In this document: positions 9,521-17,977 of the stretch, one piece after another
How the letters are laid out: every line of letters starts with the position of its first letter
How positions within the stretch are numbered: the stretch's first letter is position 1
Origin: Hyphomicrobium methylovorum
GTDB taxonomy: Bacteria; Pseudomonadota; Alphaproteobacteria; Rhizobiales; Hyphomicrobiaceae
Assembly: GCF_013626205.1 (NCBI RefSeq)
Contig: NZ_QHJE01000001.1
Location: 2,646,501 to 2,710,500, forward strand
Direction: 5' to 3'
Length of the DNA stretch: 64,000 nucleotides
Made by a program: the position numbers and the translations under genes
Notes under the pieces: generated by a model
Database searches by the model: none
What the model was told of the DNA's origin: nothing
The model's input: the letters and a program-made list of their open reading frames with translations, nothing else

Positions 9521-10309
9521 TTATTCGTCGTCAGAATCGTCTGATGCGTCGGCACCTGCACCCGGTGCCGGGCCGCTTTGCGCTTCCATACGTTCGACTT
9601 CGCGCTGGCGCTGACGTTCGCGTTCACGCTCGCGTTCGCGTTCCTTGTTGCGCTCACGGTCTTCCTCGAACTGGATCAGGCGTTCGTCGAGGTATTTGCC
9701 GACGACGTTGCCGAGTTCTTCCGTTTTGTTTTCGAAGAAGTGGTTCGCGCCCGGCACGATTTCGTGCGTGATCTTGATGCCGCGCTGAACCTTGGTCTTG
9801 ACCGACATTTCCGCAACCGATGCGGTCGGCACGACGCGATCGAGTTCTCCGTTGATGAGGAGGCCCGACGATGGGCACGGCGCAAGAAAGTTGAAGTCGT
9901 AAAGATTGGCGAGCGGCGCAACGCAGACGAAGCCATCGACTTCGGGACGGCGCATCAAAAGCTGCATCGCGATCCAGGTGCCGAATGACACGCCGGCGAT
10001 CCAGCAGGTTTTTGCATCGGGCTTTACGAGTTGCAGCCAATCGAGCGCAGACGCCGCGTCGGCAAGCTCACCGGGACCGCTATCCCAGACGCCCTGGCTG
10101 CGACCAACGCCGCGGAAATTGAAGCGCAGGACCGAAAAGCCGCGGGCCGCAAACGTATGATAGAGCGTGTAGACGACCTGATTGTTCATCGTGCCACCCA
10201 GCTGCGGGTGGGGATGAAGAATGAGCGCGATCGGACTATCGCTGTTGTTTTCGTGATGGTAGCGGGCCTCAAGGCGACCGCCGGGGCCATTAATAATCAA
10301 TTCAGGCAT
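9521..10309 (-). CDS. Alpha/beta hydrolase with charged Arg/Glu C-terminal tail
   Basis: This 262-residue protein has an alpha/beta hydrolase core of the COG2945 type at residues 1-210. It shows LILHPHPQLGGTMNN (oxyanion region), nucleophile Ser108 in GVSFG, and probable Asp157 (NGELDRVV) and His190 (PGANHFF). The substrate is unknown. Residues 211-262 are unusual: an almost pure Arg/Glu stretch, likely a single charged helix, then an Ala/Gly/Pro linker and an acidic end (DDSDDE). The start is the ATG at 10309, where the family begins; a longer in-frame N terminus is less likely. It is divergent from the Fe-S operon. Confidence 0.85.
   Translation of the reverse strand: MPELIINGPGGRLEARYHHENNSDSPIALILHPHPQLGGTMNNQVVYTLYHTFAARGFSVLRFNFRGVGRSQGVWDSGPGELADAASALDWLQLVKPDAKTCWIAGVSFGTWIAMQLLMRRPEVDGFVCVAPLANLYDFNFLAPCPSSGLLINGELDRVVPTASVAEMSVKTKVQRGIKITHEIVPGANHFFENKTEELGNVVGKYLDERLIQFEEDRERNKERERERERERQRQREVERMEAQSGPAPGAGADASDDSDDE
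9590..9658 (-). repeat. Degenerate hexanucleotide repeat coding for Arg-Glu repeats
   Basis: The segment coding residues 218-240 of the alpha/beta hydrolase consists of imperfect tandem copies of a hexamer resembling cgttcg/cgctcg on the + strand (gaacgc-type codon pairs on the coding strand). It yields alternating Arg and Glu. Such tracts can expand or contract by slippage, so the length of this tail may differ between strains. Confidence 0.6.
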
Positions 10310-10408
10310 TAGGTCACTCGGTTTCGGGGTGGCTAGGGTTTCTGGGCGTCGGGCAGTCAGGTGCGACATTCCCGACGTTCAAATCCTCGTGGCTCGAATT
10401 CTCAAACC

Positions 10409-10437
10409 TTGACTTCAGCGCTCAGGATTTCCATAAA
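10409..10437 (+). promoter_or_regulatory. Predicted sigma70-type promoter of the Fe-S operon
   Basis: TTGACT (10409-10414) and CATAAA (10432-10437) are separated by 17 bases, a good fit to housekeeping promoter spacing. The position is about 140 bases upstream of the GTG start of the Rrf2-cysteine desulfurase gene, leaving a leader of about 130 bases. The -10 element runs into a palindrome that would allow repression. Confidence 0.55.
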
Positions 10438-10457
10438 CTTAGAACAGTTCGAAGGTT
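10435..10457. promoter_or_regulatory. 23-bp imperfect palindrome over the -10 region (candidate Rrf2 operator)
   Basis: The palindrome is centred on A10446. The inner arms GAAC/GTTC are perfect, and outward the pairs continue with TTC/GAA and AA/TT, giving 9 matches in 11 paired positions. It covers the end of the -10 hexamer and the likely transcription start. Rrf2 proteins bind such sites as dimers, and the first gene of the operon encodes one, so autoregulation is the natural inference. The arms do not match the E. coli IscR type 2 spacing exactly. Confidence 0.5.
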
Positions 10458-10576
10458 TGGGCTCAATGTACGCGCCAGGCACTCAATTGCGGGTGACTTA
10501 GCACAGTCCGGGGTATCGAACGCAAGGCAAGGATTTCGTCGCCACTTGAGGCGGCCCTAGTCCGGAGACGAAACGC

Positions 10577-12145
10577 GTGGAATTGACGACGAAAGGCCGT
10601 TACGCGGTCATGGCGCTGGCTGATCTTGCCAGCCACACTGGCGACACCGCCGTGCCGCTGTCCGTCGTGGCCGAGCGCCAGCATCTCCCGCTTGCTTATC
10701 TCGAACAAATTTTCGTGCCGTTGCGCCGCCTTGGATTGGTGGAAAGCGCCCGGGGTCGCGCCGGTGGATACCGTCTCGCGCGGCCGGCTTCCGAAATTTC
10801 CATTAAGGCCGTGATGGCGGCCGTTGAAGAAGTCACGAAATTCACACGCTGCTCCGAGGACGATCCGCGCTGTTCGGTTGCGACGCCATGCGTGACGCAC
10901 AAGCTGTGGAGCGCGCTTGGCGACTCCATGTCGAAGTTTTTGTCGTCCGTGACGCTCGCTGATCTCGTTGGGGATGGGCGTTACTCGTTGCATTCCCGCT
11001 CTGCGCCAGTCGTGGCCGATGTTCGCGCGCGCACTTATCTCGATTGGAATGCGACGGCACCGCTTCGGCCGCAGGCGAAGGCCGCGATGATCGAAGCGCT
11101 CGATACCGTGGGCAACCCGTCATCCGTGCATGCGGAAGGGCGGCGTGCGCGTGGCGTCGTCGAAGCTGCGCGCGAACAGGTGGCGGCGCTTGTCGGTGCG
11201 AAGCCGTCGGAAGTCGTCTTCACGAGCGGCGCGTCTGAGGCCAACAGTTGGATCTTGTCGCAGCCGTGGTCGACGATTTTGACGAGCGGGATCGAGCATG
11301 ACTCGGTGCTGGCTCCGGCCAAAGCAAGTTCTGCCAACGTCATCATGCTGGATGTTGGGCGCGATGGTCTGGTCTTCGTCGATGAGATTGCGAACCATGT
11401 GTTGAAGCGCGGTATCGCGTCGCCTGCGTTGATTGCGCTGCAGATGGCGAACAACGAAACGGGCGTTATTCAGCCGGTTGCGGATGTTGCGCAGTTTGCG
11501 CGCGCGCACGGAGTCGCAATGCATTGCGATGCCGTTCAGGCCGCTGGGCGGATGCCGATAAATTTTGCGGACCTTGGATTAGATACGCTGGCAATTTCAG
11601 CGCACAAGTTTGGCGGCCCCAAGGGTATTGGCGCGCTGATCATTCGTGACCATGTTGATCTTGTGCCGTTGCTGCGTGGTGGTGGCCAGGAGCGCCGCAG
11701 ACGCGCTGGTACTGAAAACGTTGCGGCTATCGCTGGATTTGGCGCAGCCGCAGAACTGGCCCGTCGCGAAGCCGCGGACAACGCGAAGATCGCGGCGCTC
11801 CGCGACCGGTTGGAATCGGGTATTGGCGAGATTACCCCTTCCGCTGTCGTCATCGGGAAAGACGCACCGCGTCTGTCGAACACAACAGCGGTGGCGTTGC
11901 CCGGTAAGCTCGCGGAGACACTCGTCATCCGGCTTGACCTTGCGGGTGTTGCAGTGAGTGCCGGATCGGCATGCTCTTCGGGCAAAGTTGGCTCGAGCCA
12001 TGTTCTCGAAGCAATGGGATGGGGTGCAGACGTTGCGGGAAGCACGATCCGCATCAGCCTCGGCCCCACGACGAAAGAAACAGATATCGCGGTGTTTCTT
12101 GCCGCGTGGAGATCAATCGCCGGGGCGTCAGCGCTCGCGGCATAG
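10577..12145 (+). CDS. Fusion of Rrf2/IscR-like regulator and class I cysteine desulfurase
   Basis: One 522-residue frame holds two complete proteins. Residues 1-132 are an Rrf2 winged-helix regulator (MELTTKGRYAVMALADLA, recognition region PLAYLEQIF, wing GRAGGYRLARP) with Fe-S ligand cysteines C92, C99 and C105. Residues about 150-522 are an IscS/NifS-type desulfurase (YLDWNATAPLRP) with PLP Lys344 in SAHKFGGPKG and catalytic Cys466 in SAGSACSSGK. The linker is only about 20 residues. The start is GTG after GGAGACG. An internal in-frame GTG at 11012 could give a free desulfurase, but has no clear ribosome site. In related bacteria these are usually two adjacent genes; a sequencing error that removed a stop cannot be excluded. 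Confidence 0.9.
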   Translation: MELTTKGRYAVMALADLASHTGDTAVPLSVVAERQHLPLAYLEQIFVPLRRLGLVESARGRAGGYRLARPASEISIKAVMAAVEEVTKFTRCSEDDPRCSVATPCVTHKLWSALGDSMSKFLSSVTLADLVGDGRYSLHSRSAPVVADVRARTYLDWNATAPLRPQAKAAMIEALDTVGNPSSVHAEGRRARGVVEAAREQVAALVGAKPSEVVFTSGASEANSWILSQPWSTILTSGIEHDSVLAPAKASSANVIMLDVGRDGLVFVDEIANHVLKRGIASPALIALQMANNETGVIQPVADVAQFARAHGVAMHCDAVQAAGRMPINFADLGLDTLAISAHKFGGPKGIGALIIRDHVDLVPLLRGGGQERRRRAGTENVAAIAGFGAAAELARREAADNAKIAALRDRLESGIGEITPSAVVIGKDAPRLSNTTAVALPGKLAETLVIRLDLAGVAVSAGSACSSGKVGSSHVLEAMGWGADVAGSTIRISLGPTTKETDIAVFLAAWRSIAGASALAA

Positions 12146-12203
12146 GAATTCGGTTTGTAAATTTCGCGCACGTTGCGCGGTTTGTTGAAAGAGAGACGCA
12201 CGT

Positions 12204-13673
12204 ATGGCTGCTGTTCAGGAGACGATCGATCAAGTCAAGAAGATCGATGTCGACCAGTACAAGTATGGTTTTGAGACTTCGATCGAGAGCGTCAAAGCTC
12301 CGAAGGGCCTCGATGAATCGACCATTCGTTTCATCTCGGCCAAGAAGAACGATCCGGAGTGGCTTCTCAATTGGAGGCTCGAGGCTTTTCAGCGCTGGAA
12401 GGCGATGACCGAGCCGACATGGGCGCGCGTCAATTATCCGAAGATCGATTTTCAGGACATCACATATTACTCGGCGCCGCGGTCTTTGGATGGACCGACG
12501 AGCCTTGCCGAAGTCGATCCGAAGCTGCTGGAAACGTATCAGAAGCTCGGTATTCCGCTCAAAGAGCAGGAGATTCTGGCGGGCGTTTCGACGTCCCGCG
12601 TCGCGGTGGATGCCGTGTTCGACAGTGTTTCCGTCGTGACGACCTTCAAGGAAGAATTGAAGAAGGCCGGCGTCATCTTCTGTTCGATCTCGGAAGCGGT
12701 GCGTGAGCATCCGGAACTGGTGCGCAAGTACTTGGGCTCCGTCGTTCCATCGACCGACAACTTCTACGCGGCGCTCAATGCAGCCGTCTATTCGGATGGC
12801 TCGTTTGTTTATGTGCCTGAAGGCGTGCGCTGCCCGATGGAGCTTTCGACCTACTTCCGCATGAACGAAAAGGGCACCGGCCAGTTTGAGCGGACGCTGA
12901 TCATCGCGGAGCGTGGTGCTTATGTGTCGTATCTTGAAGGCTGCACCGCGCCGACACGCGACGAAAATCAGCTCCATGCAGCCGTGGTGGAACTGATCGC
13001 GCTCGACGACGCCGAGATCAAATACTCGACGGTTCAGAACTGGTATCCGGGCGATGCGCAGGGCAAAGGCGGGATCTACAATTTCGTTACCAAGCGCGGC
13101 GACTGCCGCGGGCACAATTCGAAGATCTCGTGGACGCAGGTTGAAACGGGTTCAGCGATTACCTGGAAGTATCCGAGTTGCATTCTGCGTGGCGATAACT
13201 CGCGCGGCGAGTTCTATTCGATCGCAGTTTCGAACGGCTATCAGCAGGTCGATAGCGGAACGAAGATGATCCACCTCGGCAAGAATTCGTCGAGCCGGAT
13301 TATCTCGAAGGGCATCGCTGCCGGATATTCGCAGAATACATATCGCGGCCTCGTCTCGGCGCATCGTAAGGCGACGAACGTGCGCAACTTTACGAACTGC
13401 GACTCGTTGCTCATCGGTGACAAGTGCGGGGCGCATACCGTGCCGTACATCGAAGCCAAGAACTCGAGCGCGCATTTCGAACACGAGGCAACGACGTCGA
13501 AGATTTCCGACGACATGCTGTTCTACTGCCGTCAGCGCGGGCTTTCGTCTGAAGAAGCGGTGGCGCTGGTCGTCAACGGGTTCGTCCGCGATGTGCTGCA
13601 GCATTTGCCGATGGAATTCATGGCCGAGACGCAGAAGCTGATCGGCATCTCGCTTGAAGGAAGTGTTGGCTAG
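12204..13673 (+). CDS. sufB: Fe-S cluster assembly scaffold protein SufB
   Basis: This 489-residue protein is the main scaffold subunit of the SufBC2D complex, on which nascent Fe-S clusters form in the cytoplasm. Characteristic SufB stretches are [29 protein letters not shown], the core beta-helix around [24 protein letters not shown] (split here as [11 protein letters not shown] and [11 protein letters not shown]), and the C-terminal [22 protein letters not shown]. The gene starts 58 bases after the regulator-desulfurase fusion and stops two bases before the next gene, indicating one transcript. Confidence 0.97.
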   Translation: MAAVQETIDQVKKIDVDQYKYGFETSIESVKAPKGLDESTIRFISAKKNDPEWLLNWRLEAFQRWKAMTEPTWARVNYPKIDFQDITYYSAPRSLDGPTSLAEVDPKLLETYQKLGIPLKEQEILAGVSTSRVAVDAVFDSVSVVTTFKEELKKAGVIFCSISEAVREHPELVRKYLGSVVPSTDNFYAALNAAVYSDGSFVYVPEGVRCPMELSTYFRMNEKGTGQFERTLIIAERGAYVSYLEGCTAPTRDENQLHAAVVELIALDDAEIKYSTVQNWYPGDAQGKGGIYNFVTKRGDCRGHNSKISWTQVETGSAITWKYPSCILRGDNSRGEFYSIAVSNGYQQVDSGTKMIHLGKNSSSRIISKGIAAGYSQNTYRGLVSAHRKATNVRNFTNCDSLLIGDKCGAHTVPYIEAKNSSAHFEHEATTSKISDDMLFYCRQRGLSSEEAVALVVNGFVRDVLQHLPMEFMAETQKLIGISLEGSVG

Positions 13674-13675
13674 CT

Positions 13676-13951
13676 ATGAACGACTATTGGTTCAAACCGC
13701 GCCGATACGGTTACGGTGCAACGCCGACGAACTGGAAGGGTTGGCTGTCGGTTGCGGCTTTCATCGCGATCGTGGCCGGTATTTCGAACTTTGCGGTAGC
13801 CGGGCCGGGGTATGCCGGATCGCCTACGCCATGGGAACTGTTTGCCTCGTTTGCGCTCATCGCCGCTCTGACGGCGGGCTTCGCGCTGTTCACTCGTTCG
13901 AAGACGGACGGGGAATGGCGTTGGCGCTGGGGCAGCACGGATTCAAAGTAA
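13676..13951 (+). CDS. Small two-helix membrane protein within the suf operon
   Basis: This 91-residue protein starts two bases after the sufB stop, with GGAAG in the end of sufB as ribosome site, and ends 24 bases before sufC. It has a short aromatic/basic N terminus (MNDYWFKPRRYGYG), two predicted membrane helices (about residues 24-43 and 53-72), and a charged Trp-rich C terminus (DGEWRWRWGSTDSK). I do not recognise a named family. Its place between scaffold and ATPase genes suggests a role linked to Fe-S assembly, perhaps membrane tethering, but that is inference. Confidence 0.8.
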   Translation: MNDYWFKPRRYGYGATPTNWKGWLSVAAFIAIVAGISNFAVAGPGYAGSPTPWELFASFALIAALTAGFALFTRSKTDGEWRWRWGSTDSK

Positions 13952-13975
13952 TATTTTAGAGAATGGTACTGAGAC

Positions 13976-14731
13976 ATGCTTGAGATCAAGAACCTGCACG
14001 TGAAGCTCGCCGATGAGGATCGCATGATCCTCAAGGGACTGTCGTTGAAAGTTCCGAACGGCGAAGTGCACGCGATCATGGGCCCGAACGGATCGGGCAA
14101 GTCGACGCTTGCTTACGTGTTGGCCGGACGCGACGGATACGAAGTTACCGACGGCGAAATTCTTTGGAACGGCGAGTCGGTTCTCGAACTCGAACCCGAG
14201 GAACGCGCCGCGAAGGGCGTGTTCCTTGCCTTCCAGTATCCGATGGAAATTCCCGGAGTTGCCGGATTGACGTTTCTGCGCACCGCGCTCAACGCGCTGC
14301 GGAAGAAGCGCGGTCAGGATGAGTTGACGACGCCTGCCTTCCTGAAGCTCGCGAAGGAAAAGGGTGCGCAGCTCAACATCGACATCGATATGTTGAAGCG
14401 GCCGGTCAACGTCGGATTTTCGGGCGGCGAGAAGAAGCGCTCGGAAGCGCTGCAAATGGCGCTGCTGGAGCCGACGCTCTGCATTCTCGACGAAACGGAC
14501 TCGGGCCTCGACATCGACGCGCTGCGCATTGTTTCGGAAGGCGTGAATGCGTTGCGCTCGCCGGAACGGGCGTTCCTCGTCATCACGCACTATCAGCGGC
14601 TTTTGAATTACATCGTGCCGGACAAGGTGCACGTTTTGGCGGACGGACGGATTCAGAAAACCGGCGGTAAGGAACTCGCGCTTGAACTCGAGAAATCGGG
14701 GTATGCGGATTTTACCGGTAAGGCGGCCTGA
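13976..14731 (+). CDS. sufC: Fe-S cluster assembly ATPase SufC
   Basis: This 251-residue ABC-type ATPase drives the conformational changes of SufBC2D. Walker A is GPNGSGKSTL, the signature is FSGGEKKRSE, Walker B is CILDETDSGLD and the switch histidine lies in VITHYQRLL. The KR-rich signature variant is typical of SufC rather than of transporters, and there is no membrane domain. It is separated by one base from sufD, so the two are probably translationally coupled. Confidence 0.98.
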   Translation: MLEIKNLHVKLADEDRMILKGLSLKVPNGEVHAIMGPNGSGKSTLAYVLAGRDGYEVTDGEILWNGESVLELEPEERAAKGVFLAFQYPMEIPGVAGLTFLRTALNALRKKRGQDELTTPAFLKLAKEKGAQLNIDIDMLKRPVNVGFSGGEKKRSEALQMALLEPTLCILDETDSGLDIDALRIVSEGVNALRSPERAFLVITHYQRLLNYIVPDKVHVLADGRIQKTGGKELALELEKSGYADFTGKAA

Positions 14732-14732
14732 C

Positions 14733-16064
14733 ATGAACGTAGCAGTGATGAAAACGAAGGCCGAGCAGGCGCTGACCGAGGCGTTCGAAGCTGTTGCCGA
14801 CCGCTTGCCGGGTAGCGCGGCGGTCAAGACGCAGCGCAAGGAGGCTATCGGCCGGTTTGGCGCGTTCGGATTGCCGCATCGGCGCATCGAGGAATGGAAG
14901 TACACGGATCTGCGCGCTCACATCAAAGACGTGCTGCCGCCTTCGATTGGAGACCAGACGCCTTTGACGATCGGGGAACTGATCGTCGCGCTTGGACCGC
15001 TCGCCCATGTGGACGCGCACCGGGTTGTGTTCGTCAACGGACAACATCGCGCGGATCTCGACGACCTTCAGGACGCCAATGGCGTTACGGTGACGACGCT
15101 CGGCGCGGCTCTTTCGAACGCGACTGAGCCTTCGGCGCTAGATCTCGTCGGCCAGTCGCGTGACGCGATCACGGCTCTCAACGCGGCGTTCGCAACGGAC
15201 GGCGCGATGGTTGAAATCGCGGCCGGGTCAAACATATCGAAGCCGCTGCTCGCGGTATTCGTGCGGGCTGGTTCGGAAGCGCGCTCGGTATCGGTGCGCA
15301 ATGTGATCAAGGCGGGTGATGGCGCGACGGCGACGATCGTCGAAGCGCATGTCGTGCTGCCTGGCGCGGCGCGTGAAGGGCAGTCGAACGGGGCGAGCAG
15401 CGTCACCGTCGGTACGGGTGCTGATATTTATCATGCGAAGGTTGCAGTCGATCTCGGTAAGTGTCTCCATCTTTCGAACTTGATGGTCACGCTCGGTGAG
15501 GATGCAACGTATCGTGGGTTCCAGTTTTCGACGGGCCTTGGAGTTGCGCGCAACGAGATCAATGTGATCTACGCGGGTGAGGGCGGAAAGCTCGATCTGT
15601 CCGGCGCGTATCTCGCGCGTGGTCATGAGCACATCGATACGACGCTGATCGTCGATCATGCGGTTCCGAATTGCATGAGCCGCGAGCTCTTCAAAGGCGT
15701 TCTCGATGACCAGGCTCGCGGCGTGTTTCAGGGCAAGATTATCGTGCAGCCCGACGCGCAGAAGACGGACGGCAAGCAGATGTCGCAAGCGTTGATGCTG
15801 TCGCCGGATGCGGAATTCGACTCGAAGCCCGAACTCGAAATTTTTGCCGACGACGTGGTTTGCGGTCACGGCACAACGACGGCCCAGCTCGACGAAGATC
15901 TCTTGTTTTACTGTAGATCTCGCGGCATTCCGGAGGCCGAGTCGCGGGCGTTGCTGATCGATTCCTTCATCGGCGAGGCGCTCGACAAGGTCGAAAACGA
16001 AGAGCTGCGTTCCGCGTTGGTGGGCTATGCAGCGGATTGGCTGAAGGGCGCCAACCGCGGATAA
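14733..16064 (+). CDS. sufD: Fe-S cluster assembly protein SufD
   Basis: This 443-residue protein is the SufB paralogue that completes the SufBC2D scaffold and is linked to iron delivery. It shows the family N-terminal helical part ending RRIEEWKYTDLR, the beta-helix core, and the C-terminal DDVVCGHGTTTAQLDEDLLFYCRSRG stretch (seen as CGHGTTTAQLDEDLLFY). The ATG at 14733 lies one base past the sufC stop; an earlier in-frame ATG inside sufC gives a non-conserved extension and was not used. Confidence 0.97.
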   Translation: MNVAVMKTKAEQALTEAFEAVADRLPGSAAVKTQRKEAIGRFGAFGLPHRRIEEWKYTDLRAHIKDVLPPSIGDQTPLTIGELIVALGPLAHVDAHRVVFVNGQHRADLDDLQDANGVTVTTLGAALSNATEPSALDLVGQSRDAITALNAAFATDGAMVEIAAGSNISKPLLAVFVRAGSEARSVSVRNVIKAGDGATATIVEAHVVLPGAAREGQSNGASSVTVGTGADIYHAKVAVDLGKCLHLSNLMVTLGEDATYRGFQFSTGLGVARNEINVIYAGEGGKLDLSGAYLARGHEHIDTTLIVDHAVPNCMSRELFKGVLDDQARGVFQGKIIVQPDAQKTDGKQMSQALMLSPDAEFDSKPELEIFADDVVCGHGTTTAQLDEDLLFYCRSRGIPEAESRALLIDSFIGEALDKVENEELRSALVGYAADWLKGANRG

Positions 16065-16073
16065 GGAATGACT

Positions 16074-17357
16074 ATGGGCAGCGAAGCGAAGGTTTCTCCG
16101 GCGCGAAGCGCTGGGTCGCAGGCGGGTTTGACCGCACGGCCCTATGACGTTGATCTCATTCGTGCGGACTTTCCGATCCTCTTTCGCGAGGTGCACGATC
16201 GTCCGCTCGTCTATCTCGATAATGGCGCGTCGGCGCAGAAGCCACGCGCTGTGATCGAGGCGATGGATCACGCGTACCGCTTCGAATATGCCAACGTGCA
16301 CCGCGGGCTGCATCACCTTTCAAATGTCGCGACCGATCATTACGAAACTGCGCGCGAGACGGTGCGGCGGTTCCTGAATGCGGAGCATTCGGACGAGATC
16401 ATTTTCACGCGTAATGCGACGAGCGCGATCAATATGGTCGCAAATGGTTTTGGACAGACGCGCATCGGTGAGGGCGACGAGATCGTGACGACGATCATGG
16501 AGCACCACGCGAACATCGTGCCGTGGCATTTCCTCCGCGAGCGCAAGGGAGCGGTGTTGCAGTTCGCGCCGATGAACGACCGGGGCGAGTTGCTTCTCGA
16601 TCGGCTCGATAGCCTTATTACCAAGCGCACGAAGATCGTTGCCGTCACGCATATGTCGAATGTGCTTGGCACGATCAATCCGGTGAAGGAGATCATTCGG
16701 CTCGCGCATGGCAAGGGGGTGCCGGTATTGGTGGATGGCAGCCAATCCGCCGTGCATATGGCTGTCGACGTGCGCGATCTCGATGCCGACTTCTATACGT
16801 TCACTGGCCATAAGACTTATGGGCCGTCTGGCATTGGTGTGCTTTACGGCAAGCGCGAATTGCTCGAGTCGCTTCCGCCTTTCGAGGGCGGTGGCGACAT
16901 GATCGAAAGCGTCGCCGTCGATCGCATCACATACAATAAGCCGCCGCACCGGTTTGAAGCCGGAACGCCGCCGATCGTGGAGGCGGTGGGGCTAAACGCG
17001 GCGCTCAATTACATGATGCAGATCGGGCGCGAGAAGATTTCGCATTACGAGGCCGAACTCGGTGATTACGCGAACGCGCGGTTGCGCGAGCTTCCGTGGC
17101 TGAAGCTATACGGAACTGCGCCGGGCAAGGGCGCGATCTTCTCGTTCACGGTTGATGGCCTTCATCCGCACGACGTTTCGACGATCATCGATCGTTCGGG
17201 CGTTGCGATTCGTGCAGGGCACCATTGCGCACAGCCGCTGATGGAGCGGCTCGGTGTGACAGCAACCTGCCGTGCGTCATTTGCATTGTACAATACTAAA
17301 GCTGAAGTCGACGCGCTGATCGTGGCGCTGACTAAAGCTCACGACCTTTTTGCGTAA
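16074..17357 (+). CDS. sufS: Class II cysteine desulfurase SufS
   Basis: This 427-residue PLP enzyme removes sulfur from cysteine and passes it as a persulfide to the SUF machinery. Lys247 in TGHKTYGPSG binds PLP, and Cys385 in RAGHHCAQPLM is the catalytic residue in the short class II loop. The ATG at 16074 has AAGGA six bases upstream; an ATG at 16068 overlaps that site and is less likely. With the fused class I enzyme at the head of the operon there are two desulfurases in one transcript. No SufE gene is present here. Confidence 0.97.
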   Translation: MGSEAKVSPARSAGSQAGLTARPYDVDLIRADFPILFREVHDRPLVYLDNGASAQKPRAVIEAMDHAYRFEYANVHRGLHHLSNVATDHYETARETVRRFLNAEHSDEIIFTRNATSAINMVANGFGQTRIGEGDEIVTTIMEHHANIVPWHFLRERKGAVLQFAPMNDRGELLLDRLDSLITKRTKIVAVTHMSNVLGTINPVKEIIRLAHGKGVPVLVDGSQSAVHMAVDVRDLDADFYTFTGHKTYGPSGIGVLYGKRELLESLPPFEGGGDMIESVAVDRITYNKPPHRFEAGTPPIVEAVGLNAALNYMMQIGREKISHYEAELGDYANARLRELPWLKLYGTAPGKGAIFSFTVDGLHPHDVSTIIDRSGVAIRAGHHCAQPLMERLGVTATCRASFALYNTKAEVDALIVALTKAHDLFA

Positions 17358-17369
17358 GGAGCTTGCCTG

Positions 17370-17873
17370 GTGGACGGCAAACATAAGACCGAGGAGCGTG
17401 GGACGCTGAAAGATGCCGTTGAGGCACTTGATGCGCCGGCGGCCAATGACAAGGCGAGCAACGTATCGGAAGTGCCTGCAAGCGAAGGCGCGGCTGGCGT
17501 GACCGCTGGCGCGGACACGTCTGCAACGGTGGCTCCGGCGGCAACATCGGCATTGCAGCCTGAAGACGTCGAGCAACTCACTCGCGACATCATTGCGGCG
17601 CTGAAGACCGTGTTTGATCCGGAAATTCCGTCCGACATTTATGAACTTGGATTGATCTACAAGGTCGAGATCGATGACGACCGCAATGTCACGATCGATA
17701 TGACGCTGACCGCTCCGGGATGTCCGGTGGCGGGCGACATGCCGAGATGGGTGGAAGACGCCGTTAATACCGTTCCGGGGATCTTGGGCACGAAGGTCAA
17801 CCTCGTGTTCGATCCGCCGTGGGATCAGAGCCGAATGTCGGACGAAGCCCGCTTAGCAGTTGGAATGTTTTAA
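17370..17873 (+). CDS. SUF-associated DUF59/MIP18 family protein (SufT-like)
   Basis: This 167-residue protein has a C-terminal DUF59 domain (about residues 65-167) with DPEIPSDIYELGLIYKVEI and the conserved cysteine in TAPGCPVAGDM. Family members such as SufT and the eukaryotic MIP18/CIA2 help Fe-S cluster maturation or transfer. The first 60 residues are Ala/Glu-rich, low in order and not part of the domain. The GTG start follows AAGGAG at 17356-17361, 12 bases after the sufS stop, so it is the same transcript. Confidence 0.92.
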   Translation: MDGKHKTEERGTLKDAVEALDAPAANDKASNVSEVPASEGAAGVTAGADTSATVAPAATSALQPEDVEQLTRDIIAALKTVFDPEIPSDIYELGLIYKVEIDDDRNVTIDMTLTAPGCPVAGDMPRWVEDAVNTVPGILGTKVNLVFDPPWDQSRMSDEARLAVGMF

Positions 17874-17977
17874 CCACCGACAGACGCCCTAAACCGGCGT
17901 TTTGAGGTGCCCTCGCTTTTTTCGGTCGGTTTCCCATATATTGAAACTGGTCGGCGACTCGAATTCTGGAGGCCTAT

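Noticed and set aside
9590-9658. A CRISPR-like short repeat tract
   Set aside because: There are no spacers and the repeats are coding hexamers for an Arg/Glu tail.
12054-13115. A 353-codon open frame on the minus strand
   Set aside because: Antisense of sufB; no recognisable domain.
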